Positions 21,388 through 31,521 of a stretch of DNA of 64,000 nt are shown here, piece after piece. This stretch comes from Pseudomonas sp. TH31 (GTDB taxonomy: Bacteria > Pseudomonadota > Gammaproteobacteria > Pseudomonadales > Pseudomonadaceae). The first letter of the stretch is position 1; each line of letters opens with the position of its first letter. Below the pieces are notes generated by a model. It saw only the letters and a list, made by a program, of their open reading frames with translations. It did no database searches and had not been told where the DNA came from. Location of the stretch: positions 248,001-312,000 of the forward strand of contig NZ_JAEKEZ010000022.1 of NCBI RefSeq assembly GCF_016650815.1. Direction: 5' to 3'. The position numbers were made by a program, and so were the translations under genes.

Positions 21388-22713
21388 ATGGCTCGTTTGC
21401 AACGCACCCTGTCATTGGGTTCGGTGGTGCTGTTCGGCATCGCCTACATGACGCCGATCATTGTGCTCGGCACCTTTGGTATCCTCGCTCAATCCACTGC
21501 CGGCATGGTTCCGGCCGCTTACCTGGCGGCGCTGGTGGCGATGTTCTTCACCGCCATGAGCTATGGCCGCATGGCCGCCGCGTTCCCGGTTGCCGGTTCG
21601 GCCTATAGCTATGTGCGCAAAGCCATCAGCCCGAAACTCGGGTTTATCGCCGGTTGGGCGGTATTGCTCGATTATCTGTTCCTACCGATGGCGATCTGGC
21701 TGATCGGCGCGGCTTACCTCAACTCCGCATTCCCGGCGGTGCCGCAGTGGATCTGGGTGCTGGCGTTTATCGGCACCACCAGCGCGATCAACATTGTCGG
21801 CCTGAAACTGGCCAACGGCATCAACGCCTTGCTGATGCTGGTGCAAGCGCTGGTGCTGATCGCCTTCGTCGTGCTGTGTATCCATTACATCGGCGGCGAT
21901 GCGAGCACGCCGCTGTGGACGGTCAAACCGTTCTTCAACGGTGACATGCAAATGCCGCTGATCATGAGCGGCGCGGCCATCGCCTGCTACTCCTTCCTTG
22001 GCTTCGACGCAGTCAGTACCCTGACCGAAGAAACCCGCGACCCGCGCCGCACCATTCCTCGGGCGATCATGCTGATTACCCTGATCGGCGGCTTGATATT
22101 TGTCGGTGTGTCGTACTTCGTGCAGATCGCCCATCCGGCGTTCCAGTTCGACAACGTCGACTCGGCAGCCTATGAGATTGCCCGCAACATCGGTGGCGAC
22201 TTGTTTGTGTCGATCTTCCTGATCGGCCTGATTGTCGGCCAGTTCGCGTCGGGTCTGTCGGCCCAGGCCAGCGGTTCGCGGTTGCTGTTCGCCATGGGCC
22301 GCGACGGTGTGTTGCCCAAGTCGTTCTTCGGCACCTTGCATGAGAGGTTCGGCACGCCGGTCAACAGCATCCTGCTGTGCGCGGTGGTGGCCTTGCTGGC
22401 GCTGAAACTGGATGTGACCACCTCGACCTCGTTCATCAACTTCGGCGCGTTCCTCGCCTTCAGCCTGGTGAACCTGTCGGTGATCTTTCATTACTGGATC
22501 GCTGGCGAGAAGAAAGGCTTGCGTGAACTCGTGCTGTTCCTGGTGTTCCCGTTCATTGGCCTGGTCGCGGACCTGTGGCTGATGGTCAGCCTCGATCACC
22601 TGGCGATTTACCTGGGCCTGAGCTGGCTGGCGATTGGCGTGGTGTACCTGGCGGTACTCACCGGCGGGTTCCGCCGTCAGCCACCGGAAATGGATTTCCA
22701 GGAAGCCACCTGA
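21388..22713 (+). CDS. APC-family permease (PuuP/PlaP-like)
   Basis: A 441-residue transporter with 12 predicted helices. LSLGSVVLFGIAYMTPIIVL opens helix 1, and EETRDPRRTIPRAI is the conserved loop after helix 6, as in the putrescine importers PuuP and PlaP. The ATG at 21388 has GGAG ten bases upstream. It follows the nitrilase-type gene, so the two likely form a catabolic unit under the divergent LuxR regulator. The substrate, possibly a polyamine or amide, is inferred from family and context. Confidence 0.85.
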   Translation: MARLQRTLSLGSVVLFGIAYMTPIIVLGTFGILAQSTAGMVPAAYLAALVAMFFTAMSYGRMAAAFPVAGSAYSYVRKAISPKLGFIAGWAVLLDYLFLPMAIWLIGAAYLNSAFPAVPQWIWVLAFIGTTSAINIVGLKLANGINALLMLVQALVLIAFVVLCIHYIGGDASTPLWTVKPFFNGDMQMPLIMSGAAIACYSFLGFDAVSTLTEETRDPRRTIPRAIMLITLIGGLIFVGVSYFVQIAHPAFQFDNVDSAAYEIARNIGGDLFVSIFLIGLIVGQFASGLSAQASGSRLLFAMGRDGVLPKSFFGTLHERFGTPVNSILLCAVVALLALKLDVTTSTSFINFGAFLAFSLVNLSVIFHYWIAGEKKGLRELVLFLVFPFIGLVADLWLMVSLDHLAIYLGLSWLAIGVVYLAVLTGGFRRQPPEMDFQEAT

Positions 22714-22758
22714 GGCCCGGCCTGGCGAATAAACGACCGGACGCTTGAGGATTCCCAT

Positions 22759-22860
22759 GTAGGAGCTGCCGCAGGCTGCGATCTTTTGATCTTGATCCTT
22801 AGCAATTTCAATACCGCCTAAAATCAAGATCAAAAGATCGCAGCCTGCGGCAGCTCCTAC
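22759..22860. repeat. REP-like palindrome doublet
   Basis: GTAGGAGCTGCCGCAGGCTG begins at 22759 and is mirrored exactly by the sequence ending at 22860; arms of about 38 bases continue through GATCTTTTGATCTTGAT. It separates the permease from the convergent histidine kinase gene. Confidence 0.88.
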
Positions 22861-22872
22861 GGGGATCGGTGA

Positions 22873-24278
22873 TCAGGCAGCCGCTTTGGTCTGGTGCACC
22901 GGTAACTCGACCCTGAAGGTTGTGCCGGCCCCGACTTCACTGCGCACCGAAATATCCCCGTGATGTTTTTTCACTATCCCGTACGACAGTGACAACCCAA
23001 GGCCGGTCCCCTGGCCAATCGGTTTGGTGGTGAAAAACGGGTCGAATATCTTCTGCAAGCACTGCGGCTCAATGCCGGAGCCGGTATCGGCGACTTCAAT
23101 CCATACGGTTTCACCCTCAAGCCCGGTACGCAGGGTGATGGTGCCGCGCTCCGGCCCGATTGCCTGAGAGGCGTTGACGATCAGGTTCATGATCACCTGA
23201 TTGATTTGCGACGGCAGGCACTCGATCTCCGGCAGCACCTGATACTCCTTCACCACATCGGCCTTGTACTTGAGTTCGTTGGCGACGATGTTCAGGGTCG
23301 ATTCGATGCCCTGTTGCAGATTGGCCCACTGCCATTCCTGGTTGGAATCCACCCGGAGAAATCCTTCAGATCCTTGACGATCTGCCCGACCCGGCTGATG
23401 CCGTCCTTGGACTCTTTGATCAGCAGCGGAATGTCCTCACGCAGGAACTCCAGCTCGACGCGTTCGCGCAACACGTTAAGCCGTTCAATCACCTCGGGTG
23501 AAGAAATCGACGTTTCGGCCCCTCGATACGCATCGAGCATTTCTTGCAGCTGTTTAAAGTAGCCGTCCAGACAACCGAGGTTGGAAGAAATAAAACCGAT
23601 AGGGTTGTTGATCTCATGGGCGACGCCGGCGGCCAGTTGCCCCAGCGAGGCGAGTTTTTCCGATTGCACCAGTTGCGATTCAAGCTGTTTGCGTTCGTCG
23701 ATTTCCCGTTGCAGTTCCACGCTGGCTTCTTTGAACTGCCGGGTCCGGCGCTCGACCATCTGCCCCAAATGGTCCATCTGCACGCTGGCCCGCTCGGTCA
23801 TGTCCCATTTGGTCAGCAGGGTATTGGCCATCTGCTGGACTTCAATATTGTCGAACGGTTTTTTCAGAATCAGCAGCCGATCATGGGCATGCAAACGGTC
23901 CAGCAGTTCATCCCACGAATAATCAGAGTAGGCGGTACACACCACCACTTGCAGGCGCGGGTCTTCCTGCCACAGGTATTCGATGGTTTGTGCGCCGTCC
24001 CAGCCGTCGGGCATGCGCATGTCGACGAAGGCCATGGCGTAGGGACGGTTTTCCTTCAGGGCGAATTTAAGTTTGCCCAGGCCTTCCTGGCCACCGAACG
24101 CCGAGTCCAGTTCGAACAATGCACTGGCGGACTTGGCTTCGGCACCGAACAGTGCGGCCTCCATCTCATCCAGTTCCACCTGTTGCACCGGGTTCGGGGA
24201 GAGGATCTTGCGAAAGTCGACGTGGATGGACGGTGTGTCATCGATCAACAAAATGCGTCGATTCGAAAGTTCGCTCAT
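22873..24278 (-). CDS. REC-histidine kinase hybrid protein; apparent frameshift
   Basis: One missing base at CCCGG (23352-23356) divides the gene; restored it is about 468 residues. The order is an N-terminal receiver ([20 protein letters not shown], phospho-Asp in [11 protein letters not shown], Lys in LKKPFDN), a coiled-coil linker near residues 155-200, HisKA with [14 protein letters not shown] (His), and HATPase with [17 protein letters not shown] and [13 protein letters not shown]. There is no membrane segment. The receiver carries an insert of about 30 residues between its first helix and the phospho-acceptor strand, shared with the two GGDEF/EAL proteins upstream. The start overlaps the stop of the preceding kinase gene by ATGA, so it belongs to the same operon. 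Confidence 0.85.
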
Positions 24279-26085
24279 GCGTCACCTGCCACGGTTTTCA
24301 GGGGGATCTGCAAGGTGAACTGTGCGCCTTTGCCCGGCCCGTCGCTGTGGGCGGTCAAGTGCCCGTTCATCTCGATGGCGGCCAGGGCGCAGCTGTGGAG
24401 GCCGAAGCCGTGGCCTTCCTTGCGGGTGGTAAAACCGTGGGCGAAGATCCGTGTCATGTTCTCCTCCGGGATCCCTTCGCCGTCGTCCTTGACGCTGACT
24501 TGCAGGGTGGCGTCGTCGACGATTTTCACCCCCAGGGTCATCTGGCGCGGGCGGTTGCTGAGGTCGGACATCGCGTATTTGGCGTTGCTGATCAGGTTGA
24601 TCAGAATCAGCAGCAGCCGATGCTTGTCGCCCATCACCCGCGGCACTTCGCTGTACTCCTTGACCACCGTGACATGGTGCCGGGTCAGGGCGCCGGAGTT
24701 CATGCGCAGGGCGTCCTCCAGCAGTTCGCTGATGTGCAGCGGCTCCATCAGGCTGTTGGCGCCGGCGTAGGACTGCTGGGTGGCGACGATGTCCTTGATG
24801 TGGTCCACGCTTTTGGTCAGTTGCGCCAGTTCGTCGGTCATGCCCTGTTGTTCCAGGGCAATGGCGTCCACCAGTTGATTGAGGTAGCCGGGGAGCAATT
24901 TCCCTTTGGCATCCTCGGTCAGAAAACTGCCCAGGTCGTCCGGGTGTTCGTTGATCAATTGCATCGCCTTGCCCAGCCCCTGGGCCTTGCTGCTGCGCAG
25001 TTTACGGGTGACCAGGTCGGCGGAAATGTTCACGCTGTTGAGCACGTTTCCGACGTTGTGCAGCACGTTGGTGGCAATCTCGGCCATGCCAGCCTGGCGC
25101 GCGGTGTCGAGCAGTTCGCTCTGGGTATCCTTGAGTTCCTGGGTACGTTCTTCGACGCGCAACTCGAGGTCTTCGTTGGCGGTTTGCAGGGCTTTGTTGA
25201 CGCGATTGATCTCGGTGAAGCTGCGCATCAAGCGAATGGCCAGGTACACCAGCACCAGCACCAGCAACGTCGAGAACAGCAGCATGTAGAAGTGATAGCG
25301 CTGATAGACCGCGTCGGCCTGTTGCTGATCCTTGTTCAACAGGTTGGTGATGTCGTCCAGGCGCTCAGCCACCGGGACGGCTTCAATGTTCTCCAGCAGG
25401 CGGTTGACGATCGGTTGCTCACGCAGGATCAGCGCGACGTGATTGCTCAAAATATCGACCGGCTCGTGGAACGGCTCCGGCAGCCGCAATTTGTTCACCC
25501 CGAGTTTATTCAGGCCCACCAGAATGTCGGCGGCCCGGTCGTCAGAGGTGACCTGGGCAAATTCCAGGCTGCTGAGCAGCAGGTCATAGGTGTCGGTGGC
25601 GATGTTCTGCAGTTGCAGTTTGTCGCCATCCACCAGTTCGGCCAGGGGTTGCTGGATGTCGTCCTCGGCAGTGGGCAAAAATGCCAGGGAGTTACGCAGC
25701 ACCGCGTTGTGGGATTTGAACTGTTCCACCAGGCGGGTCTTTTCCTGGATGGCGGCCAGGTAGGCATCATGGCTGGTTTTCCACACGGACGCGTCATTGC
25801 GCCCGTGGTCCGACTCCATGCTGTCGAACCGCTCCCACAGTTCTGTCATCTCGGTCAGCGGTGTGACCAGCGGATCGTAGTTGTGATAAATGGTGATCCG
25901 GGCCTTGAGAATCTCGGTTTCCCATTGCGCGTTGAGCTGTTTCATCCGCCCGATCAAATCCCGGAATCGGCGTAAGTCGAGCTCTGGTCGGAGCTGGATT
26001 TGAGATACAGGAACAACAGGGTCGAGGCCAGGGCCAGCGCCACAAGACTCAGCAAGGCCATGCTGCGACGTCGAGACATTTTCAT
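24275..26085 (-). CDS. Membrane sensor histidine kinase; apparent frameshift near the N-terminus
   Basis: The ATG at 26085 begins MKMSRRRSMALLSLVALALA, but this frame stops after about 43 codons; adding one C at CCCGG (25960-25964) restores 603 residues. Helix 1 is residues 8-28, a periplasmic helical domain follows to about 270, and helix 2 contains FYMLLFSTLLVLVLVYLAI. A coiled coil leads to the H-box GMAEIATNVLHNVGNVLNSV and an ATPase with LISNAKYAMSD, DDGEGIPEEN and GHGFGLHSCALAA. The HNVGN-type H-box is a non-classical form. It overlaps the cytochrome gene by ATGA (26082-26085) and the next kinase gene by ATGA, showing tight coupling. Confidence 0.83.
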
Positions 26086-27041
26086 AGCGGCTTGCCCTCC
26101 CATTCACCGGTCAGGGTTTTGAGGAACAGGATGATCAGTGTCTTGTCATCGGCCGAAGGCACGCGGCCGAGCTGGTACTTGAACATCACATCCACCGCCT
26201 CTTCGAGGGTTTTCGCCGAGGCGTCGTGGAAGTACGGTGCGGTCACGGCGACGTTACGCAGGCTCGGGACCTTGAACACGTTGCGGTCCTCTTCATCCTT
26301 GGTCACCAGGTAGCGTCCGAGGTCGGACTCGGTGAGGTTGCCCCGAGCCTGGAAGTAATCGCCCATGACCCCGAATTTCTGGAACATGTTACCGCCGATA
26401 TTCACCCCTTGATGACAGGAAATGCAGCCGTAGTCCTTGAAGCGCAGATAACCGTACTTTTCGTCGAGGGTGAGAATGTCGGTGTTGCCCTGCAGGTATT
26501 GATCAAAGCGCGAGTTGGCGCTGAGCAGCGTGCGCTCGTAGCTGGCCAGGGCGTTTTGCACATTACCCATGGTCACGCCGTCCGGGTAGGCATTGGCGAA
26601 CGCGGTTTTATAGGTTGGGTCGGTGGCCAGCGTCTGCACCACGTGCTCCCAGTTGCTGCCCATTTCGCTGGGGCTCTGCACCACTTCGTGGACCTGGGTT
26701 TCCAGGGTGTCGGCCCGGCCATTCCAGAACTGGCGGAAGTTCAGGGTGGCGTTGAACACCGAGGGGGTGTTCATGGCGACCGGTTGGCCGTTGAAGCCGA
26801 TGGAAAACGGTTTGTTGTCGGCGCCGCCGGTTTCCAGGTGATGGCAACCGGCGCAGGACAGGCTGCCATTGACCGACAAGCGCTGCTCATTGAACAACTG
26901 CCGACCGAGTTCGACCCGCAACGGATTTTGCTGTGGCGCGGCGGGTAACGGTTTGAGCGGTTCGTCCAGCGCAGCGCCGGAGGCGGTCAGAGAGATCGCC
27001 AGCAATAAAACCGCAAGCAAGTGGGCACGGTAGGGCGACAT
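26082..27041 (-). CDS. Diheme cytochrome c peroxidase/MauG-family protein
   Basis: A 319-residue exported protein with a signal peptide (residues 1-24, ending TASGAA) and two haem c sites, CAGCH near residue 63 and CISCH near 208. FNGRADTLETQ-type and SPSEMGSNWEHV segments plus APYFHDASAKTLEEAV near the C-terminus are typical of bacterial diheme peroxidases. It should act in the periplasm on hydrogen peroxide or another electron acceptor. It is embedded in a signalling operon (ATGA overlap with the following kinase), so it may act as, or feed, a redox sensor; that is inference. Confidence 0.88.
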   Translation of the reverse strand: MSPYRAHLLAVLLLAISLTASGAALDEPLKPLPAAPQQNPLRVELGRQLFNEQRLSVNGSLSCAGCHHLETGGADNKPFSIGFNGQPVAMNTPSVFNATLNFRQFWNGRADTLETQVHEVVQSPSEMGSNWEHVVQTLATDPTYKTAFANAYPDGVTMGNVQNALASYERTLLSANSRFDQYLQGNTDILTLDEKYGYLRFKDYGCISCHQGVNIGGNMFQKFGVMGDYFQARGNLTESDLGRYLVTKDEEDRNVFKVPSLRNVAVTAPYFHDASAKTLEEAVDVMFKYQLGRVPSADDKTLIILFLKTLTGEWEGKPL

Positions 27042-27085
27042 TGGTTATTTCCTTGGCGGTTGGCCTGAGTGTCGTGGCGCGTCGC

Positions 27086-28959
27086 TTATGTCTGGGCTGA
27101 TGGAAGTGGTTTCACTGACATCAAGTAATGTGCAAACGCATCCGGTGCCACGGCTTTGCTGAAGTAATAACCCTGGCCTTCCTCGCAGTGGTGAGCCTTG
27201 AGGAAATCCAATTGTTCTAGGGTCTCCACGCCTTCAGCGATAACCGTCAGTTTGAGGCTCTTGCCCAGGCTGATGATGGCGTTGACGAGGGCGGCATCAC
27301 TGCTGTCGCGGCTCAAGCCGCGAATGAACGACTGGTCGATTTTCAGCACGTCGATGGGAAACCGCCGCAGGTAGCTCAGGCTGGAATAACCGGTACCGAA
27401 GTCGTCGATGGCCAAGCGCACGCCCAAGGCCTTGATCCGGTTCAGGGCGGTCACGGTGGCGTCGATGTTCTGCATCAACACCCCTTCAGTGATTTCCAGC
27501 TCCAGCCGCGTAGGATCCATACCGGTCTGCTTCAATATCTGTTCGATGACATCGACAAAATCGCGCTGCCGGAAGTCGATGGCCGACACGTTCACCGAGA
27601 TGCAGATTTTCGGCAGGCCGGCCGCCTGCCAGATACACGCCTGCCGACAGGCCTGGGCCATCACCCATTTGGTCAACGGCACAATCAAGCCGCTGTCTTC
27701 GGCCACGGCGATGAAATCCGAAGGATAAACCCAGCCTTGCCCGGGTTTTTCCAGCGGATCAACGCTTCGGCGCCGACCACCTGACCGCTGCTCAGGTCTA
27801 TTTTTGGTTGGTAATGCAGCACAAACTCATTGCGTTCCAGGGCCAGGCGAATGCCCGATTCAATGCTCTGCTGTTCCCGGGCACGCTGGTTCATTTCGTC
27901 GATAAAGAAGCTGAAATCGTTCGGGCCGTTTTCCTTGACGTTGCGCATCGCGGTTTCGGCTTTCTTGATCAGCACGATGGCGTCCAGGCCATCCTCGGGG
28001 TAAATGCTGATCCCCAGGCTGGCGGTGACGCTCAGGTCGTGGCCGGCGATATGCTGGGGAGTACGGATGGCACTCAAGAGTTTTTCGGCGATGCCCTTGG
28101 TCTGCTGCGGATGGCGAACGTCCGCCAGGATCACCACGAACTCATCGGAGCCATAGCGAAACACCGAGTCTGACTCGCGCACGCTCGCCACCAGGCTCTG
28201 TCCGACCCGTTTGAGCATCTCGTCACCGGCCGGATGCCCCAGGGCGTTGTTGATGCGCTTGAAACGGTCGAGCCCGAGAAACATCACCGCCAGTTGTCTG
28301 TCGTGGCGCCGGGACAAGGCCAGGGACTGGTTCAAACGGTCTCCGAGCAAGGTGCTGTTGGGCAACTCGGTGAGGACGTCGTACTGCAACAAGTGCGAGA
28401 CCTTGAGCAACTCATGCACCCGGGCTTCGATGGTCTGCTCCAGGCTCAGTACTTTATTGGCGGCGTCCTGGGCCATCTGCCATTTCCAGGTCAGGGCGCT
28501 GGCCATCTGACGGATTTCCAGGCTGTCGAAAGGCTTTTTCAGCACCAGCAACTGGTCGCCGAATTCGAGCCGCTCGGCCATGGCTTCCCAGCTGTAGTCC
28601 GAATAAGCGGTGCACAGGGCGATTTGCAGGTGCGGGTCGGCCTTCCACAGTTGCTCGATGGTTTCCAGCCCGTCCCAGCCCGGCGGCATGCGCATGTCGG
28701 TGAACGCCAAGGCATACGGGCGTCCTTCGGCGCTGGCGCGCTTGACCAGCTCCAGGGCTTCCTGGCCCTGGTAAGCGGAATCGAGCTCAAAGGTCAGCCG
28801 GTCGGGTGGCAGAATACCGAACAGTGCTTCCTCAGTACCGGCCAGGTCCTGTTCCCCTTCGGCGTCGGGGTCGAGGATTTTGCGGAAGTCATGATGAATC
28901 GACGGCGTGTCGTCGATGATCAGGATGCGCCGGTTGGTCCGAACGAAAGGCGACTTCAT
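27086..28959 (-). CDS. REC-GGDEF-EAL protein; apparent frameshift in the EAL domain
   Basis: Restoring one base at CCCGGG (27740-27745) gives about 624 residues. The receiver ([20 protein letters not shown]) has the same insert as its neighbours and a phospho-Asp in TDMRMPPGWDG. The GGDEF domain reads YGSDEF instead of GGDEF, so cyclase activity is doubtful. The EAL domain looks intact: GAEALIRW, the EITEGVL helix, DDFGTGYSSLSYL, LKIDQSFI and AEGVET. I predict mainly c-di-GMP phosphodiesterase activity controlled by phosphorylation. The start overlaps the stop of the preceding paralogue by ATGA. Confidence 0.85.
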
Positions 28960-31256
28960 CCGTTTTCCTCCGTGGAGCGCCGGGGATCGTCCAGGGTGCG
29001 GCCGCTGTCATTGCCCGAGGGCACGATGCTGCCGGCCTTCAGCAGCTCGGCGGCCTGTTGGCTGCTGACCGCTTTGCTGAAGAAGTAGCCCTGAGCGTTC
29101 ATCGGTGAGCCGGTGGCCATCAGCGAACTGCGTTGCTCCTGGGTTTCGACGCCCTCGGCGATGATGCCGATCCCCACCTCGCGGGCAAAATTGATGATGG
29201 CTCGCAAGGTGTTCGCGCTGGCCGGGTCCTGGGCGGCAGTGTCGATAAACGCCTGGGCAAGTTTCAGGTGATTGACCTGGTAGGTCTTGAGGTAGTCGAA
29301 CGAGGAATATTCGGTGCCGAAGTCGTCGATGGCGATCTTCACCCCCAGCTCCCGCAGCCGTGGCAGCACATCGTTGTGGGTCCACTTGGTCTGGGCCAGG
29401 GTCGCTTCGGTGACATCGAAGCGCAGGTCCCACGGGCACAGTTCCCAGCGCGCGGTGGTGCGCAGCACGTCATAGATCAGTTCCGGCCCGCTCTTGAGCT
29501 GGGCCAGGGACAGCTTGATCGCGATCACCGGGGGTGCCATGTCTTCGTCGCGCCACTGGCGCATCTGTCGGCAGGCTTGATCCAGCACCCAGTGGCCAAG
29601 AGCGACGATGGTCCCGGTTTTTTCGGCGGCTGGCAGGAACGCCGGGCCTTCGAGAATCCCGCGGGTGGGATGGTTCCAGGTGACCTGGGCTTCCATGCCG
29701 AGGATCTTGCCGCTGCTCAGCTCCACTTCCGGCCAGTAATGCAGTTCGAGCTCTTCGTGTTCGATGGCGGTTTTCAGTTCGCTGGCGATGGTCATGCGCT
29801 CGACCACTTCCTGATTGATCTCCTCGGAATGGAAGTGATATTGGTTGCGGCCCTGCTCCTTGGAGCGATAGAGCGCCATGTCGGCCTGGGTCAACAGGCT
29901 GTCGGCGCTGAGGATTTCCGCGGTGCAACTGCTGATGCCGATGCTGACCGAGGCCCGGACATCGTTGCCGGCCAGGGAGTAGGGCTGCACCAGCGCATCG
30001 CGGACCTTCACCGCCAGCGCCGCAGACTGGGTCGGGTCGCTGACATCGAGTTGCAGGATGGCGAACTCGTCACCACCGAGCCGGGCGACCACGTCGTTTT
30101 CGCGTACGCAGGCCTTGATCCGCCGGGCCACCTCTTGCAGCAACAAGTCGCCCACCGGGTGGCCGAGGGTGTCGTTGATGCGCTTGAAGTGATCCAGGTC
30201 CAGGTAAAAAATCGCGAAGGCGGCCGCGCCCCGACGGGCGGCCGCGAAGGCCTGGTGCAGCCGTTCGATCAGGGTGGCGCGATTGGCCAGCCCGGTCAGC
30301 CCGTCGGTGCGGGCCAGCAGGGCGATTTTTTCTTCGGCCAGTCGGCGTTCAGTAATGTCGAGGATGATGCCTTCGACTTCCAGCAACCGGCCTTCAGCGT
30401 CGCGCACCGGGATATAGCGGTTTTCGACCCAGCGCCAGGCACCGTCGCCGGTGCGCATGCGAAATTCGATGGAGGCGCCCTCGGCATGGCGATCCAGCAC
30501 CCGTGCCATGGCGCTGTCGACCTTCGGCAGGTCGTCGGGGTGAATCAGCTCCTTGGACCAATTGGCCGACGCCACCAGTTTGGCCGCGATGTGACCGTAC
30601 TTGGTGATGTTATGGGAGATGTACATCAACGGAAACGATGGTTCGCCGCGCAGCCGATACAGGATCGTCGGACTGTTCTGCACGATGATGTTGGCGTCGG
30701 ACAATTCCAGGGTGCGCTCTTCAACCGCTTGTTCGAGCAGCGACATTTTCAGCGCCGCGTCTTCGGTCATTTGCCATTTGGCCGTGAGCGCACTGGCCAT
30801 CTGGCGGATTTCGATCGCATCGAAAGGTTTTTTCAGGATCAGCAGGCGATCGCCCAGTTCCAGGCGTTCGTCGATGTCTTCCCAGGAATAGTCGGAATAC
30901 GCCGTGCACAGCGCCACTTGCAACTTGGGGTCGACTTGCCACAGCCGTTCGATGGTTTCCAGGCCGTCCCAGCCCGGTGGCATGCGCATGTCGATGAATG
31001 CCATGGCGTAGGGCAGATCGTTGGCCAGTGCGGTTTCGACCATGTTCAGGGCTTCAAGGCCCTGAAACGCCGAATCGAGCACAAAGCTTTGCAACGTGAT
31101 GGCCGCCGTTGATCCGAAAAGCGCTCTTTCGGTACTGTCCAGATCGTCGTCCTCGATTGACTGAGGGCTGAGGATCTTTTCGAAATCCCTATGGATCGTG
31201 GCGGTATCGTCAACGATGAGAATTCGCCGGTTGACCCGTGCAAGTAGCGTACTCAT
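28956..31256 (-). CDS. REC-PAS-GGDEF-EAL protein with intact GGDEF and degenerate EAL
   Basis: A 766-residue protein: receiver (residues 1-150, same insert type), PAS domain (about 200-320) ending in the PAC motif LEVEGIILDITERR, GGDEF (about 330-495) with an intact RLGGDEFAIL, and an EAL domain (505-750). In the EAL domain EAL reads EAQ, DDFGTGYSS reads DDFGTEYSS, and the LKID motif reads LKLAQAF, so several catalytic residues are lost. I predict a diguanylate cyclase with a regulatory EAL remnant. It is the first gene of the minus-strand operon and is divergent from the REC/HD-GYP gene at 31522. Confidence 0.87.
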   Translation of the reverse strand: MSTLLARVNRRILIVDDTATIHRDFEKILSPQSIEDDDLDSTERALFGSTAAITLQSFVLDSAFQGLEALNMVETALANDLPYAMAFIDMRMPPGWDGLETIERLWQVDPKLQVALCTAYSDYSWEDIDERLELGDRLLILKKPFDAIEIRQMASALTAKWQMTEDAALKMSLLEQAVEERTLELSDANIIVQNSPTILYRLRGEPSFPLMYISHNITKYGHIAAKLVASANWSKELIHPDDLPKVDSAMARVLDRHAEGASIEFRMRTGDGAWRWVENRYIPVRDAEGRLLEVEGIILDITERRLAEEKIALLARTDGLTGLANRATLIERLHQAFAAARRGAAAFAIFYLDLDHFKRINDTLGHPVGDLLLQEVARRIKACVRENDVVARLGGDEFAILQLDVSDPTQSAALAVKVRDALVQPYSLAGNDVRASVSIGISSCTAEILSADSLLTQADMALYRSKEQGRNQYHFHSEEINQEVVERMTIASELKTAIEHEELELHYWPEVELSSGKILGMEAQVTWNHPTRGILEGPAFLPAAEKTGTIVALGHWVLDQACRQMRQWRDEDMAPPVIAIKLSLAQLKSGPELIYDVLRTTARWELCPWDLRFDVTEATLAQTKWTHNDVLPRLRELGVKIAIDDFGTEYSSFDYLKTYQVNHLKLAQAFIDTAAQDPASANTLRAIINFAREVGIGIIAEGVETQEQRSSLMATGSPMNAQGYFFSKAVSSQQAAELLKAGSIVPSGNDSGRTLDDPRRSTEENG

Positions 31257-31521
31257 AGGGAGACGCCTGGGCCGACAGCAGTTCGAAACGGTCTGTTCAT
31301 AGGGGCATCCTTTCCCTGATCACCTGGCCGAACGGTTACAGATTTGTGGATCCGAGTTCGCTGAGCATAGTCCTTTGTCTGAAATTCGCTTGGGTGTATG
31401 GGATGAATCAATAGCCGACAGTGTCTGAAAATCATCTAGCCTGTAGCTCAGGCTCCGGCAAGAGTGGATGTTTGCCGCCGCCTGACACAACGCAAGGCCC
31501 TGTTTCACTCGAGGTGACGCC

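Noticed and set aside
22759..22860. CRISPR-like repeat units
   Set aside because: The repeats are single inverted pairs with no regular direct-repeat/spacer spacing and no cas genes nearby.
29133..31112. 659-residue open frame on the plus strand (and 24119-25975, 618 residues)
   Set aside because: Both are antisense shadows of the GGDEF/EAL and kinase genes, with repeated Gln/Gly/Val residues and no motifs.
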